A stretch of 64,000 bases of DNA from Actinoplanes lutulentus. GTDB taxonomy: Bacteria > Actinomycetota > Actinomycetes > Mycobacteriales > Micromonosporaceae. A program made the translations under genes and the position numbers. Where the stretch lies: assembly GCF_003259845.1 (NCBI RefSeq), contig NZ_QLMJ01000014.1, forward strand, positions 218,084 to 282,083, read 5' to 3'. Shown here piece after piece: positions 1-7,975 of this stretch. Numbering within the stretch: position 1 is the first letter of the stretch; the number at the start of each line of letters is the position of its first letter. Under the pieces are notes generated by a model. The model saw only the letters and a list, made by a program, of their open reading frames with translations, made no database searches and was not told where the DNA came from.

Positions 1-1
1 G

Positions 2-310
2 CAGAGCGACGGCTTCAAGCGGTACGTGCATTGCTTCCGCGAGCAGAACAGCGGCGAGCACCCCAAGGGCCGGGCCTGCGACTTCGCCGCCGACAAGAAC
101 GGTTTCGGCGGGGATGCGACCGGCGCCAGCAAGACGTACGGCAACAACCTGGCGAACTACTTCATCAACAACGCGGACGCTCTCGACGTCCTGTACGTGA
201 TCTGGTACCGCCGGATCTGGCTACCGAGCAGTGGCTGGAAGTCGTACAGCGGGGCGGGTGGAGACCCGTCCAGCGACCACACCAACCACGTGCATCTCTC
301 GGTCCGCTGA
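2..310 (+). CDS. C-terminal part of a secreted D,D-peptidase-like (ARB_07466-like) protein
   Basis: The reading frame is open from the left edge (codon at base 2) and ends in TGA at 308-310, so the N-terminus lies outside the window. The visible ~102 residues include GRACDFA near the start and HTNHVHLSV at the very end. A conserved Asp and a C-terminal HxH in this arrangement resemble the zinc site of the C-terminal domain found in actinomycete coiled-coil secreted proteins (ARB_07466-like, related to the peptidase M15 / hedgehog-type fold). A cell-wall role is likely from the family but not shown. It converges with the ABC ATPase gene on the other strand, 22 bp away. Without the N-terminus neither a signal peptide nor a coiled coil can be checked. 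Confidence 0.6.
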   Translation, partial: QSDGFKRYVHCFREQNSGEHPKGRACDFAADKNGFGGDATGASKTYGNNLANYFINNADALDVLYVIWYRRIWLPSSGWKSYSGAGGDPSSDHTNHVHLSVR

Positions 311-332
311 TCCTGTTGGGGAGTGCGAGGCG

Positions 333-1106
333 CTACTTACGCATGTAGGCCTCGTACTCCCGCATCACCTCGTCGGTCGGGCCGTCGGCCCGGATCTCGC
401 CCGACTCCAGCCAGATGCTCCGGTCGCAGGTGTCCCGGATCGACTGCTCGCTGTGGCTGACCAGGAAGACCGTGCCGGCGTCGGCGCGCAGCTCGCGGAC
501 CCGCGCCTCGCTGCGGCGGCGGAACTTGGCGTCACCGGTGGCCAGCGCCTCGTCGATCAGCAGCACGTCGTGCTGTTTCGCGGCGGCGATCGAGAACTTC
601 AGGCGGGCGGCCATGCCGGATGAGTACGTCCGCATCGGCAGCGAGGCGAAATCGCCGCGCTCGTTGATGCCGGAGAACTCGATGATCCCGTCTTTCTTCT
701 CTTTCACCTCGGCCGGCGACATGCCCATCGCGAGGCAGCCCAGCTCGACGTTGCGCGCTCCGGGCAGCTCGTTCATCAGGGCCGCGTTCACACCGAGGAG
801 TGAGGGCTGGCCGGCCGCGTAGATGGCGCCCCGGGCACACGGGAGCAGACCGGCGACCGCGCGCAGCAGCGTCGACTTGCCGGACCCGTTGCTGCCGATC
901 AGACCGATCGCCTCACCACGGTACGCGGTGAAGCTCACGCCCTTGACCGCGTGCACCTCGACGACGTTCGACGCCTTGGCGCTGGTGACCATGCGCTTGA
1001 AACTCGCCAGCGGGCTGCCACTGCCCGGCGAGGCCGAGCTGTGCACCTTGTAGATGATGTGGGCGTTGTCCGCGACGACGGTCGGGATGCGCTCGTTCTC
1101 AGCCAC
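333..1106 (-). CDS. Polysaccharide/teichoic-acid ABC exporter, ATP-binding subunit (Wzt/TagH type)
   Basis: 257-residue ABC ATPase. Walker A is GSNGSGKST (about residue 73), the signature region reads YSSGMAARLKFS, and Walker B is VLLIDEALATGD, all intact. The DEALATGD form and the YSSGM signature are typical of the O-antigen/teichoic-acid exporter ATPases (Wzt, TagH) rather than import systems. There is no long C-terminal glycan-binding extension such as some Wzt proteins carry. The start overlaps the end of the permease gene by 8 bp, so the two are translationally coupled and presumably form one exporter in the cytoplasmic membrane. It may export the glycan made by the gene island at 14-42 kb, but that link is inference. 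Confidence 0.88.
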   Translation of the reverse strand: MAENERIPTVVADNAHIIYKVHSSASPGSGSPLASFKRMVTSAKASNVVEVHAVKGVSFTAYRGEAIGLIGSNGSGKSTLLRAVAGLLPCARGAIYAAGQPSLLGVNAALMNELPGARNVELGCLAMGMSPAEVKEKKDGIIEFSGINERGDFASLPMRTYSSGMAARLKFSIAAAKQHDVLLIDEALATGDAKFRRRSEARVRELRADAGTVFLVSHSEQSIRDTCDRSIWLESGEIRADGPTDEVMREYEAYMRK

Positions 1107-1995
1107 GGCCGTAACCCTTCTCTCCGCGCCAGAAGTAGACGTAGCCGCCGATGCCGACGACCAGGCTCCAGGCCAGGGCCTCGAGCCACAGGACGGTCGG
1201 CGCGCCGGCCAGTGTGACGTTCTCCAGCAGTGCGTGCCGGTACAGCTCGATGAAGATCAGCAGAGGGTTCGCCTCGACCAGCGCGAGCTGCCAGCCGTCC
1301 AGCTTGTCCTCGAACAGGGTGACCGGGTAGAGCACCGCGGACCCGTACATCCAGAACCGCATGATGAACGGGATCAGCTGCTTGATGTCCCGGTTCTTCG
1401 AGCCGTAGCGGGCCATGAACATGGCCAGGCCGGTGTTGAAGAACGACTGGAGAGCGAGCAGCGGCAGCAGCAGAATCCACTGCGCGGTGATCGGCTCACC
1501 GGTGATCAGGACGATGCCCATCAGGACGACCAGGGCGACCACGAAGTTGCGGATCTCGACCAGCGCGGTCGAGAGCGGCAGGCTCGCCCGGGGGAAGTGC
1601 AGTGCCCGGATCAGGCCCAGGTTTCCGGTGATCGCGTTGATCCCGGACTGCACGATCGACTGGGAGAACTGGAAGACGAAAACGCCGATACACAGGTACG
1701 CCGGGAAGTTTTCGATTCCCTTGCTGGTCCCGATGATCACACCGAAGATCAGGTAGTACACCGCTGCGTTGATGATCGGTGTGAGGACCTGCCACACCGT
1801 GCCGAGCTTCGTGCTGCCCAGCGAAGAACTCATCTTGGCGCTGGCGTGCGACTGGATGAAGTGCCGGTATGACAACAGCTGACGTGTGTACTCGGGGAGG
1901 CTGGGAAGCCGCCCGGACGCTGTCAGACCGTGCCGCCGGGCGAGCTCCTTGGGCGAGAGCTCGGTGCCGGTCTCGGCGACCGCCGTCTCTGGCAT
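1099..1995 (-). CDS. Polysaccharide/teichoic-acid ABC exporter, permease subunit (Wzm/TagG type)
   Basis: ABC-2 type permease of 298 residues, about six hydrophobic segments. I place the start at the ATG at 1995 (MPETAVAETG), preceded by GGAG about 10 bases upstream. The frame stays open further upstream to 2154, but that extension is Arg/Ser/Gln-rich and crosses the divergent promoter region. The N-terminal ~50 residues are cytoplasmic and include LPEYTRQLLSYRHFI, the usual lead-in helix of TagG/Wzm permeases. Partner of the ATPase at 333-1106. The divergent TetR gene begins 188 bp away and could regulate the pair. Confidence 0.85.
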   Translation of the reverse strand: MPETAVAETGTELSPKELARRHGLTASGRLPSLPEYTRQLLSYRHFIQSHASAKMSSSLGSTKLGTVWQVLTPIINAAVYYLIFGVIIGTSKGIENFPAYLCIGVFVFQFSQSIVQSGINAITGNLGLIRALHFPRASLPLSTALVEIRNFVVALVVLMGIVLITGEPITAQWILLLPLLALQSFFNTGLAMFMARYGSKNRDIKQLIPFIMRFWMYGSAVLYPVTLFEDKLDGWQLALVEANPLLIFIELYRHALLENVTLAGAPTVLWLEALAWSLVVGIGGYVYFWRGEKGYGRG

Positions 1996-2171
1996 GGGGT
2001 GGTGCTCCGATCTAGTCGGCCCGGCGGAGGCGGAAGGCTCCTGTTGCTGCTGCGAGGACACAGCTAGCAAGCATGACAGGCGCTCGCCGCTTCCGTTGGA
2101 ACGGGTTCGTATCGACGTGGCTCTGAAGGTAGCTGACCAAACGGCGGAACGCAACCGTTACGTCGTAGCGT

Positions 2172-2186
2172 TATAGTGACTCTGTG
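2172..2186 (+). promoter_or_regulatory. -10 element and leaderless start for the TetR gene
   Basis: TATAGT at 2172-2177 ends six bases before the GTG at 2184. That is the spacing expected when transcription begins at the start codon itself, a common arrangement in actinomycetes, and no Shine-Dalgarno sequence lies in front of the GTG. A good -35 is not obvious. Confidence 0.45.
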
Positions 2187-2786
2187 GCGACAACAAAGCG
2201 CGCACCTGCCGGAGCGGCGGTGCTCCGAGGCGACATCACCGTGGCGATCCGCAACGCGGTCATGAACGAGTTGGCGGAAGTCGGTTATGGCCGATTGTCC
2301 ATCGAGGCGGTGGCCCGCCGAGCGGGGGTCGGCAAGACCGCGATCTACCGGCGATGGAGCAACAAACTCGAGATGGTCATGGAGATCGTCTCGGACATCG
2401 CCGAGCGTAAGGTGCCACTTCCGGACACCGGGAGTTTCGCCGGCGACCTCCAGCTGCTCATGTTCATCGTGAGCAAGGCGTTGCAGCACCGGATCGCGTC
2501 GCAGATCATCCCTGATCTGATGGCCGAGGCGGCTCGCAACCCGCAGATCGCCGAGACCCTGCAGGGCGCGCTGCGCACCCAGCAGCAGGCGCTCGCCGAG
2601 AAACTGGTCGGCCAGGCGGTCACTCGGGGCGAGCTGCCCGAGGGCACCGATCCGAAGCTCGCCGTCGACCTGATGCTCGGCCCGCTGTACTGGCGGCTCG
2701 CGATCTCCCGGGACCCGATCGGCGACGAGTACCTGGAGCAGCTGGCAGCAGCGGTCACCGGGGCACTCAAGGCGGCGCGCCCATAA
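2184..2786 (+). CDS. TetR/AcrR family transcriptional regulator
   Basis: 200 residues. The N-terminal helix-turn-helix is clear: YGRLSIEAVARRAGVGKTAIYRRW (about residues 34-57) is a standard TetR DNA-binding domain. The C-terminal ligand domain is of the type that follows an IYRRWxNK motif, and its ligand is unknown. The gene is divergent from the ABC exporter operon with 188 bp between starts, so the exporter is the most likely target, in addition to autoregulation. The start is GTG at 2184 and appears leaderless. No clear operator could be picked out by eye in the shared upstream region. Confidence 0.88.
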   Translation: MATTKRAPAGAAVLRGDITVAIRNAVMNELAEVGYGRLSIEAVARRAGVGKTAIYRRWSNKLEMVMEIVSDIAERKVPLPDTGSFAGDLQLLMFIVSKALQHRIASQIIPDLMAEAARNPQIAETLQGALRTQQQALAEKLVGQAVTRGELPEGTDPKLAVDLMLGPLYWRLAISRDPIGDEYLEQLAAAVTGALKAARP

Positions 2787-2877
2787 ACCACCGGCTCGCA
2801 ACCCGGGATTCGCTGGCGATCGCCTGCTGACGGCCGAAGGAAGGGGCTGACCCCGACCGACGCCCGGAAGCGAGACG

Positions 2878-3237
2878 ATGACCACCCCCTGCGAGCCCCA
2901 TGTCGACTTCACCGTCCTCGACGCCGCCGCCCTGCTGGCCATCGCGATGAAGGGCGCCAGCGAGCTGAGCTCGTACCCGTTGATCGGCACCCCGAAAGTG
3001 GTCACGGGTGCCGCCGTCGCCGGCGTCTGGCGCAGCCCTGACGGGGTCGTCCAGCTGCGGCTGCACACCGACGGCACGTTCGCCGGCGAGGTCGCCGGTC
3101 GCCGCCGGGCGGCCCATGGGACGTACGACATCAAGGGCACCGAGGTGGTGCTGCACGACGACTCCGGGCTGAACACGGCCGTTGTCGTCTACGACGGGGA
3201 GCTGGAGATGGCCGGCCACCGCCTGCTTCCGGTCTGA
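2878..3237 (+). CDS. Small protein with a possible Atu4866-like beta-barrel domain
   Basis: 119 residues, no signal peptide. The second half (from about residue 47, GVWRSPDGVVQLRLH, through GTYDIKGTEVVLHDDSG, to the end) has the alternating pattern of a small beta-barrel. It resembles the Atu4866 family as I remember it (short strands, GxW, GxYxxxGxxxxxxDDxG). The first ~45 residues look helical and are unlike that family. No function is known. The ATG at 2878 follows a weak purine stretch (GGAAG). It lies between the TetR gene and pnuC without overlapping either. Confidence 0.55.
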   Translation: MTTPCEPHVDFTVLDAAALLAIAMKGASELSSYPLIGTPKVVTGAAVAGVWRSPDGVVQLRLHTDGTFAGEVAGRRRAAHGTYDIKGTEVVLHDDSGLNTAVVVYDGELEMAGHRLLPV

Positions 3238-3261
3238 GGTCCCGCCGGGGATGCTGTCACC

Positions 3262-3876
3262 ATGATCGATTGGTTGAACAGCCCGGCTGTGGTGACGTTC
3301 GGCGTGCCGACCTCCTGGGCGGAGGTGCTGGGCTTCATCACCGGACTGGTCAACGTCGGGTTGCTGGTGCGCCGGCACATCCTGAACTGGCCGCTCGGCA
3401 TCCTCAACGTCCTGTTGCTGATGGTCGTCTTCTGGAGCGTCGGCCTCTACGCCGACGCGAGCCTCCAGATCGTTTACGTGATCCTGGGTTTCTACGGCTG
3501 GTGGGCGTGGCTTTACGGAGGGCAGGACCGGTCCCGTCTGGTGGTCCGGACCACCACCCGGCGCGAATGGCTGGGTCTCGCTGTCGCGGGTGTTGTCCTG
3601 ACCGCGGGGCTCTGGCTCTTCCTGGATCGGCTGACCGGCTCCACGGTTCCCCTCGCCGACGCGCTGACCACAGCGCTCTCCCTGCTGGCGACGTACGGGC
3701 AGACGCGCAAACTCGTGGAGAACTGGTGGATCTGGATCGCCGCTGACCTGATCTACATCCCGCTCTACGCGTACAAAGGTCTTTGGTTGACCGCGATCTT
3801 GTATGTGGCGTTCCTCACCCTCTGTGTGCTGGGCCTGCGGTCCTGGCGGTCCGCGGTGGCGAGGGTGCCGGCATGA
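3262..3876 (+). CDS. pnuC: Nicotinamide riboside transporter PnuC
   Basis: 204 residues with about seven hydrophobic segments and the PnuC hallmarks: NWPLGILN after the second segment and FYGWWAWLYGG further on. PnuC proteins move nicotinamide riboside across the cytoplasmic membrane by facilitated diffusion, and uptake is driven by phosphorylation of the substrate inside the cell. The stop codon overlaps the ATG of the NadR-like gene (ATGA at 3873-3876), pairing transporter and kinase in one unit. Start at ATG 3262. Confidence 0.92.
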   Translation: MIDWLNSPAVVTFGVPTSWAEVLGFITGLVNVGLLVRRHILNWPLGILNVLLLMVVFWSVGLYADASLQIVYVILGFYGWWAWLYGGQDRSRLVVRTTTRREWLGLAVAGVVLTAGLWLFLDRLTGSTVPLADALTTALSLLATYGQTRKLVENWWIWIAADLIYIPLYAYKGLWLTAILYVAFLTLCVLGLRSWRSAVARVPA

Positions 3877-4970
3877 GATATCGGCACGGCCTGATCGTCG
3901 GCAAGTTCTACCCGCCGCACGCCGGTCACCACGCGCTCATCGAGGCCGCCGCTGCTGTCTGTGACCGGGTGACAGTGGTGGTCGCGCCGTCGTCCGGCGA
4001 GAGCATCCCGCTGTCGCTGCGGCTTGACTGGCTGCGCGAGGCGCACGGTCCGGCCGTCCGATTCGCCGGCGTTTACGACGACCACCCGATCGATTACGCC
4101 GACCCGGCGGTCTGGGACCTGCACATGGCACTCTTCCGGGCGGCGGCCGGCACCGACCGGGTCGACGCGGTCTTCTCCTCCGAGGAGTACGGATCGGAGC
4201 TCGCCCGGCGGTTCCACGCCGAGGCGGTGCTGGTGGACCCGGAGCGGGTGCGGGTACCGGTCTCCGGAACGGCGATCCGGGAGGACCCCGTCGCGTACTG
4301 GGACCGGATCGGCCCGGGCGTTCGCGGCTGGCTGACCCGGCGGGTGATCGTGGTCGGCGCCGAGTCGACGGGCACCACGACGATGGCCAGGGCGATGGCC
4401 CGCCACTACCGGTCGCGCGGCGGGGTCTGGTCGGACACCCGCTGGGTTCCCGAGTACGGCCGGGAACTCACCGAGATCAAGTTGCGGGAGCTGCGCCGGG
4501 ATCGGCCGGCCGCGACAGTGTTCGACGTGACCTGGGACCGGGCCGATTTCGTGACGGTCGCGGCTGAACAGAACGCGGCCGAGGACGCGGCGGCCCGGGC
4601 CGGCTCGCCGGTGATCTTCGGGGACACCGACGCGTTCGCCACCACGATCTGGGAGGAGCGCTACCTCGGCAGCACCTCCGCGGCGGTCGCGGCGCTGGTT
4701 CGCGAACCGGACCTCTACCTGCTCACCGAGGCGGACGGGGTGCCGTTCGACGACGACGGGCTGCGCGACGGCGAGCATCTGCGGCACTGGATGACCGAGC
4801 GGTTCCGCACCGAGCTGGAGAGCCGTGGTGTCGCGTACATCTCACTGGCCGGAAGCTATCCGCAGCGCTTGCGCACCGCGGTTCTCGCCGTCGACGGCCT
4901 CCTGGCCGGCGGATGGGATCTGAACGCGCCGATTACCCCTAAGGCCGCGGTGTCCAGGGTCGAACAGTAG
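3873..4970 (+). CDS. nadR: NadR-like NMN adenylyltransferase / ribosylnicotinamide kinase
   Basis: 365 residues in two domains. The N-terminal domain begins with the nucleotidyltransferase motif GKFYPPHAGHH (about residue 10; HxGH present) and has the late VSGTAIRED motif, consistent with NMN adenylyltransferase. The C-terminal domain from about residue 155 is P-loop-like and corresponds to ribosylnicotinamide kinase; its loop reads GAESTGTTT, so the usual invariant Lys is Thr. There is no N-terminal helix-turn-helix, unlike enterobacterial NadR, so a repressor role is not expected. With PnuC it forms a nicotinamide riboside salvage unit. The start is fixed by the 4-bp overlap with pnuC. Confidence 0.88.
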   Translation: MRYRHGLIVGKFYPPHAGHHALIEAAAAVCDRVTVVVAPSSGESIPLSLRLDWLREAHGPAVRFAGVYDDHPIDYADPAVWDLHMALFRAAAGTDRVDAVFSSEEYGSELARRFHAEAVLVDPERVRVPVSGTAIREDPVAYWDRIGPGVRGWLTRRVIVVGAESTGTTTMARAMARHYRSRGGVWSDTRWVPEYGRELTEIKLRELRRDRPAATVFDVTWDRADFVTVAAEQNAAEDAAARAGSPVIFGDTDAFATTIWEERYLGSTSAAVAALVREPDLYLLTEADGVPFDDDGLRDGEHLRHWMTERFRTELESRGVAYISLAGSYPQRLRTAVLAVDGLLAGGWDLNAPITPKAAVSRVEQ

Positions 4971-4992
4971 GGGACATCGACCTGGGGGATGG

Positions 4993-5568
4993 ATGCGCAA
5001 CTTCAAGATCGCTTTTGCTCTGACCACGCTGCCGCTGATGCTCGGTGGCTGTGCCGCTCTGGGGTTCGGTGGCTCCGGGTCGGCGACGGCGGTGGAGGAC
5101 AAGAGCGGGGACTCGTGGATGCGCATGGACCAGGGCAAGGCGACGCCGAGTCCGGCCCCCTCGCGGGGCACCGCCTCCGCGACGCCGGAGCCGTCGGTCT
5201 CCACGGCCACGCCCGACCCGAGCTGCGCGAAGGTCTGGCCGCGTACCGAACCGGTGTTCATCCCGGTCGAGGTCACGCCCGGCGCGGGCTCGCTCAAGGT
5301 GGAGTGGCCGACGCAGTACGACTCCGATTACCGGGTCGCGGCCGTGCCGCAGGAGCTGGTCAGCGGACTACAGCCGGAGCCGGTGTGGAAGACCGTGGCG
5401 GCGGGCACCGAGGCGGCCGGCACCAGCTGTGCGGTCAGCACCACGATCACCGGGCTCACGCCGGGTGCCGCGTACATCGTCTGGCTGGACGCGCCGAACA
5501 CCGGTTACGACTGGGACGGCACGCGGCACCTGTACAGCGGCCGGTCCGGAGTCGTTTACCCGAAGTGA
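4993..5568 (+). CDS. Putative lipoprotein
   Basis: 191 residues. The N-terminus is a lipoprotein signal peptide ending in the lipobox LGGC (Cys at about residue 20). A Ser/Thr/Pro/Ala-rich linker follows to about residue 75. The C-terminal ~110 residues form a compact domain with two Cys and the late motif ITGLTPGAAYIVWLDAP, the usual end of a fibronectin type III-like fold. Function unknown; probably anchored outside the membrane. A GGGGG run at 4984-4988 precedes the ATG at 4993. The 3' end overlaps the convergent rhodanese gene by 13 bp. Confidence 0.75.
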   Translation: MRNFKIAFALTTLPLMLGGCAALGFGGSGSATAVEDKSGDSWMRMDQGKATPSPAPSRGTASATPEPSVSTATPDPSCAKVWPRTEPVFIPVEVTPGAGSLKVEWPTQYDSDYRVAAVPQELVSGLQPEPVWKTVAAGTEAAGTSCAVSTTITGLTPGAAYIVWLDAPNTGYDWDGTRHLYSGRSGVVYPK

Positions 5569-5966
5569 GTCGTGGGCAGCCCGGCGGCCTGCCAGGCGGC
5601 GAATCCGCCGTCCAGGTCGGTCGCCCGGTGCAGCCCCAGGTCCTGCAGTGACGCCGCGGCCAGGCTGCTGGTGTAACCCTCCTGGCAGGTGATCACGACG
5701 GCCAGGTCGTAGCTGTTCGCGAACGGCAGGCGTGCGTCCGACCGCGGGTCGAGACGCCACTCCAGGACGTTGCGCTCGATGATCAGCGCACCCGGGATCT
5801 CGCCGTGCTCGGCTCGCTGGGCGGCCGGGCGGATGTCCACCAGGATCGCGCCGTCGCTGACCGCTGCCGCGGTCTGCGCGGCGTTCAACCGCTTCAATCG
5901 GGTACGCGCATCGGCCAGGATCTCGTCGATGCCCTTAGAGCCGGGCGGCGGGGTCGCCGTCACCAC
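5556..5966 (-). CDS. Rhodanese-like domain protein
   Basis: 136 residues, one rhodanese domain. The active-site loop reads TCQEGYTSS with the Cys at about residue 94, and the DIRPAAQRAEHGEIPGA motif and GGFAAWQAAGLP end are typical. Such proteins carry or transfer sulfane sulfur; the substrate is unknown. The start overlaps the end of the thiol dioxygenase gene by 7 bp, so the two are co-translated and a joint role in sulfur metabolism is likely. Confidence 0.85.
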   Translation of the reverse strand: MVTATPPPGSKGIDEILADARTRLKRLNAAQTAAAVSDGAILVDIRPAAQRAEHGEIPGALIIERNVLEWRLDPRSDARLPFANSYDLAVVITCQEGYTSSLAAASLQDLGLHRATDLDGGFAAWQAAGLPTTHFG

Positions 5967-6430
5967 TCGGATCCCGCGCGCTCGACGGTCAGCACCTCAA
6001 GGCCGGCCGGGCTGAGCCGGTACTTGGTCATCGTGGTGAGCGCCGGGCCGTACACGTGCACGCTGATCGCCGGCTGCGTCGTGCGGTTGGTCATCCGGTG
6101 CACGTGGTGCTCGCCGAACCGCCGGCCCGCGCCCTCGCCGAGCTCACGGGAGACGACCCGCGGAGCGCCGTTTCCGGCGGCGATGGTCTCCTCGGTCAGC
6201 GTGCCGCTGAAGACGTGGAACGCGCCGGCCGAGCCGCCGTGGTCGTGGATCTCGGTGCCCTGCCCCGGCAGCCAGGTGAGCAGCCACACCTCGTAGTCAT
6301 CGGTGACCGCGAGGCGGTGGTACCAGCGCTCGAGCGGGTCGAATCGGGGCGTGACAGGCCAGCGATCGGCCTCGGCGGCATATCGCTGGGCGATGGCGAG
6401 ATGGTCGTGACGGACACCGGTGACGGTCAT
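5960..6430 (-). CDS. Cysteine dioxygenase-family (cupin) thiol dioxygenase
   Basis: 156 residues from the ATG at 6430, which has a strong GGAGGAG five to six bases upstream; an in-frame ATG at 6451 lacks one. The cupin iron site is visible as EIHDHGGS (HxH) followed by the second-motif His in EHHVHRM. This matches bacterial cysteine or 3-mercaptopropionate dioxygenases, which oxidise a thiol to a sulfinate with iron and oxygen. Which thiol is used cannot be told from the sequence. It is the first gene of a two-gene unit with the rhodanese protein. Confidence 0.82.
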   Translation of the reverse strand: MTVTGVRHDHLAIAQRYAAEADRWPVTPRFDPLERWYHRLAVTDDYEVWLLTWLPGQGTEIHDHGGSAGAFHVFSGTLTEETIAAGNGAPRVVSRELGEGAGRRFGEHHVHRMTNRTTQPAISVHVYGPALTTMTKYRLSPAGLEVLTVERAGSEW

Positions 6431-6453
6431 GGGCTCCTCCTTGCCATACATAC

Positions 6454-6481
6454 TCTATAGACCTGATAGGTTTTACCACAA
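6454..6481 (-). promoter_or_regulatory. Promoter with palindromic operator upstream of the thiol dioxygenase operon
   Basis: On the minus strand TTGTGG (6481-6476) and TATAGA (6459-6454) are separated by 16 bases, a plausible -35/-10 pair 24 bases before the start codon. The spacer holds the palindrome ACCTATCAGGT (6461-6471). A repressor bound there would block polymerase. The regulator is not identified. Confidence 0.45.
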
Positions 6482-6541
6482 GATCAGTGTCGGTGTCTTA
6501 GGACTCGCGGAGTTGCTCCGGATAAGGCCGAAGCGTGATCC

Positions 6542-6571
6542 GAAAGAGGCTTAGTGTTCTTTGCCTCTTTC
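6542..6571. other. Hairpin in the 6482-6804 intergenic region
   Basis: GAAAGAGGC (6542-6550) and GCCTCTTTC (6563-6571) form a perfect 9-bp stem with a 12-base loop. It may be a terminator or a regulatory site between the divergent dioxygenase and neprosin genes. Apart from this, the 320-base stretch is relatively AT-rich and holds no convincing gene; an open frame on the minus strand at 6551-6817 has no coding character I recognise. Confidence 0.4.
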
Positions 6572-6804
6572 TCGATCTGGTGCGAAAAACTTCGTTCCGC
6601 AACGTTCCCGATACGCTCTGTTGAGACTTCTGGGCGTTCTGTCACCAGAACGGCCTACCCCGTCCGACGTAACGGTGGAATTGCTGCTCAGGGCCATGTC
6701 GGCCGTATCGAGATAGCTATATGGTGAGCTGCGCCGCCGCGAGGTGGTTCTCGGAAACCCGCCCCACCAGGCTTTCTTGCCCCCCGATTTACGAGGACGG
6801 ACAC

Positions 6805-7893
6805 GTGTTGAAGTCACGCCGCGGTCTGCTCGCGGCCGGTCTGACCGCAGCTGTGATCAGCACGATCGGTGTCGTGTCGACGCTGAACGCCGGAGCGGAG
6901 CAGATCCCCGGAGCGGCGGAGACCGCAGCGGCGACCGCCGATTCGGCGAGCGCGGAGGCCACCGCGGACGCCACCGAGGCGCCGGCGCTGAAGCCGCCGA
7001 CCCAACTGCCCTGGGGTGAGCGTCCGCGCGCCATCAAGACCGGGCGGGACGGTGCCAGCAGCAAGTCGCTCAAGGCGGCCGGCCTGATCGCGGCCGAGCC
7101 CGACGAGGAGTCCGAGGAGCAGGCCGAGGAACACGCGCCGAAAGGCCGTACCTCGCGGACCACCTTCGTGAAGTCGGAACGGACCAATGTCGTTCCGCCG
7201 GAGCCGCCGGCTACCTCGCCGACCAGCGCGCCGGCGACCAAGCCGACGGTCAACTACCTCTACAACGTCGGTTCGCAGGCGGCCGTCTCCGACGGGGCGT
7301 ACGCGACTCTGACCATCAGCAAGCCCACGCTCGCCAAGAGCGACTATCACTCGCTCGCCGAGCTGGCCGTGCAGTCCGGTGACGGCGCCCAGATCGTCGA
7401 GGTCGGCTGGACCGTCGACCGCACGGTCAACGGCGACGACGATCCGCACCTGTTCGTCTACCACTGGGTCGACAAGACGTCGACCTGCTACAACACCTGC
7501 GGCTTCGTGCAGTACAGCAGCAACATCGCCCCCGGCGACGTGCTGGCGCAGGACAAGACCGCGCGGTTCGGCATCCAGTACTTCAACAGCGCCTGGTGGA
7601 TCGCGTTCGACAGCGAATGGGTGGGTTATTTCCCGGGCACCATCTGGGGTGAGAAATTCACCAAGACGGGTCTCGTCCAGGTCTTCGGCGAGGTCGCCGC
7701 GGCCACACCGACGCCGTGCACCCAGATGGGCAACGGCAAGCCCTCCGACGACGCCGGAGCGGCGCGGATCAGCAGCTTGTCGTACCTGAACGGGCCGACG
7801 GCCGAGATGAACATCCGCGCCACCAGTGACGTTTACCCGGTGTCCAAACTGAGCCTCCGGACCTTCCGTTACGGCGGTCCCGGGGCCTGCTGA
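6805..7893 (+). CDS. Secreted neprosin-family protein (glutamic prolyl endopeptidase-like)
   Basis: 362 residues from GTG 6805, chosen because GAGGA lies 8 bases upstream. The frame is open to 6721, but that lead-in carries no signal. The N-terminus KSRRGLLAAG then a hydrophobic run looks like a twin-arginine or Sec signal. A low-complexity Ala/Glu/Pro linker reaches about residue 145. The C-terminal ~215 residues carry neprosin-domain features: VEVGWTV and SEWVGYFPG, which supply the two glutamates of this glutamic peptidase family, plus CYNTCGFVQ and DPHLFVYHW. Probably cleaves after proline outside the cell, if active. A strong terminator follows. Confidence 0.78.
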   Translation: MLKSRRGLLAAGLTAAVISTIGVVSTLNAGAEQIPGAAETAAATADSASAEATADATEAPALKPPTQLPWGERPRAIKTGRDGASSKSLKAAGLIAAEPDEESEEQAEEHAPKGRTSRTTFVKSERTNVVPPEPPATSPTSAPATKPTVNYLYNVGSQAAVSDGAYATLTISKPTLAKSDYHSLAELAVQSGDGAQIVEVGWTVDRTVNGDDDPHLFVYHWVDKTSTCYNTCGFVQYSSNIAPGDVLAQDKTARFGIQYFNSAWWIAFDSEWVGYFPGTIWGEKFTKTGLVQVFGEVAAATPTPCTQMGNGKPSDDAGAARISSLSYLNGPTAEMNIRATSDVYPVSKLSLRTFRYGGPGAC

Positions 7894-7905
7894 TCGACAA
7901 ACCCC

Positions 7906-7944
7906 ATTGATGCCCGGTCCCTCGCAAGAGGACCGGGCATCAAT
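7906..7944 (+). terminator. Strong intrinsic terminator after the neprosin gene
   Basis: A perfect 15-bp stem (7906-7920 with 7930-7944; arms start ATTGATGCCCGG) closes a 9-base loop, 12 bases after the stop codon. There is no T-run, as is common for actinomycete terminators. Confidence 0.85.
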
Positions 7945-7975
7945 TGTCAGGGCAGCCGGTGAACCGGTCCGCGTG

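Noticed and set aside
26..310. Complete short gene starting at GTG 26
   Set aside because: The frame is open to the left edge, and the sequence before base 26 continues the protein, so it is a truncated longer gene.
2064..3176. 370-codon open frame on the minus strand
   Set aside because: Antisense to the TetR gene and the small barrel protein; no domain, no ribosome-binding site.
6551..6817. 88-codon open frame on the minus strand in an intergenic region
   Set aside because: Overlaps the start of the neprosin gene and a hairpin; composition is unlike neighbouring genes.
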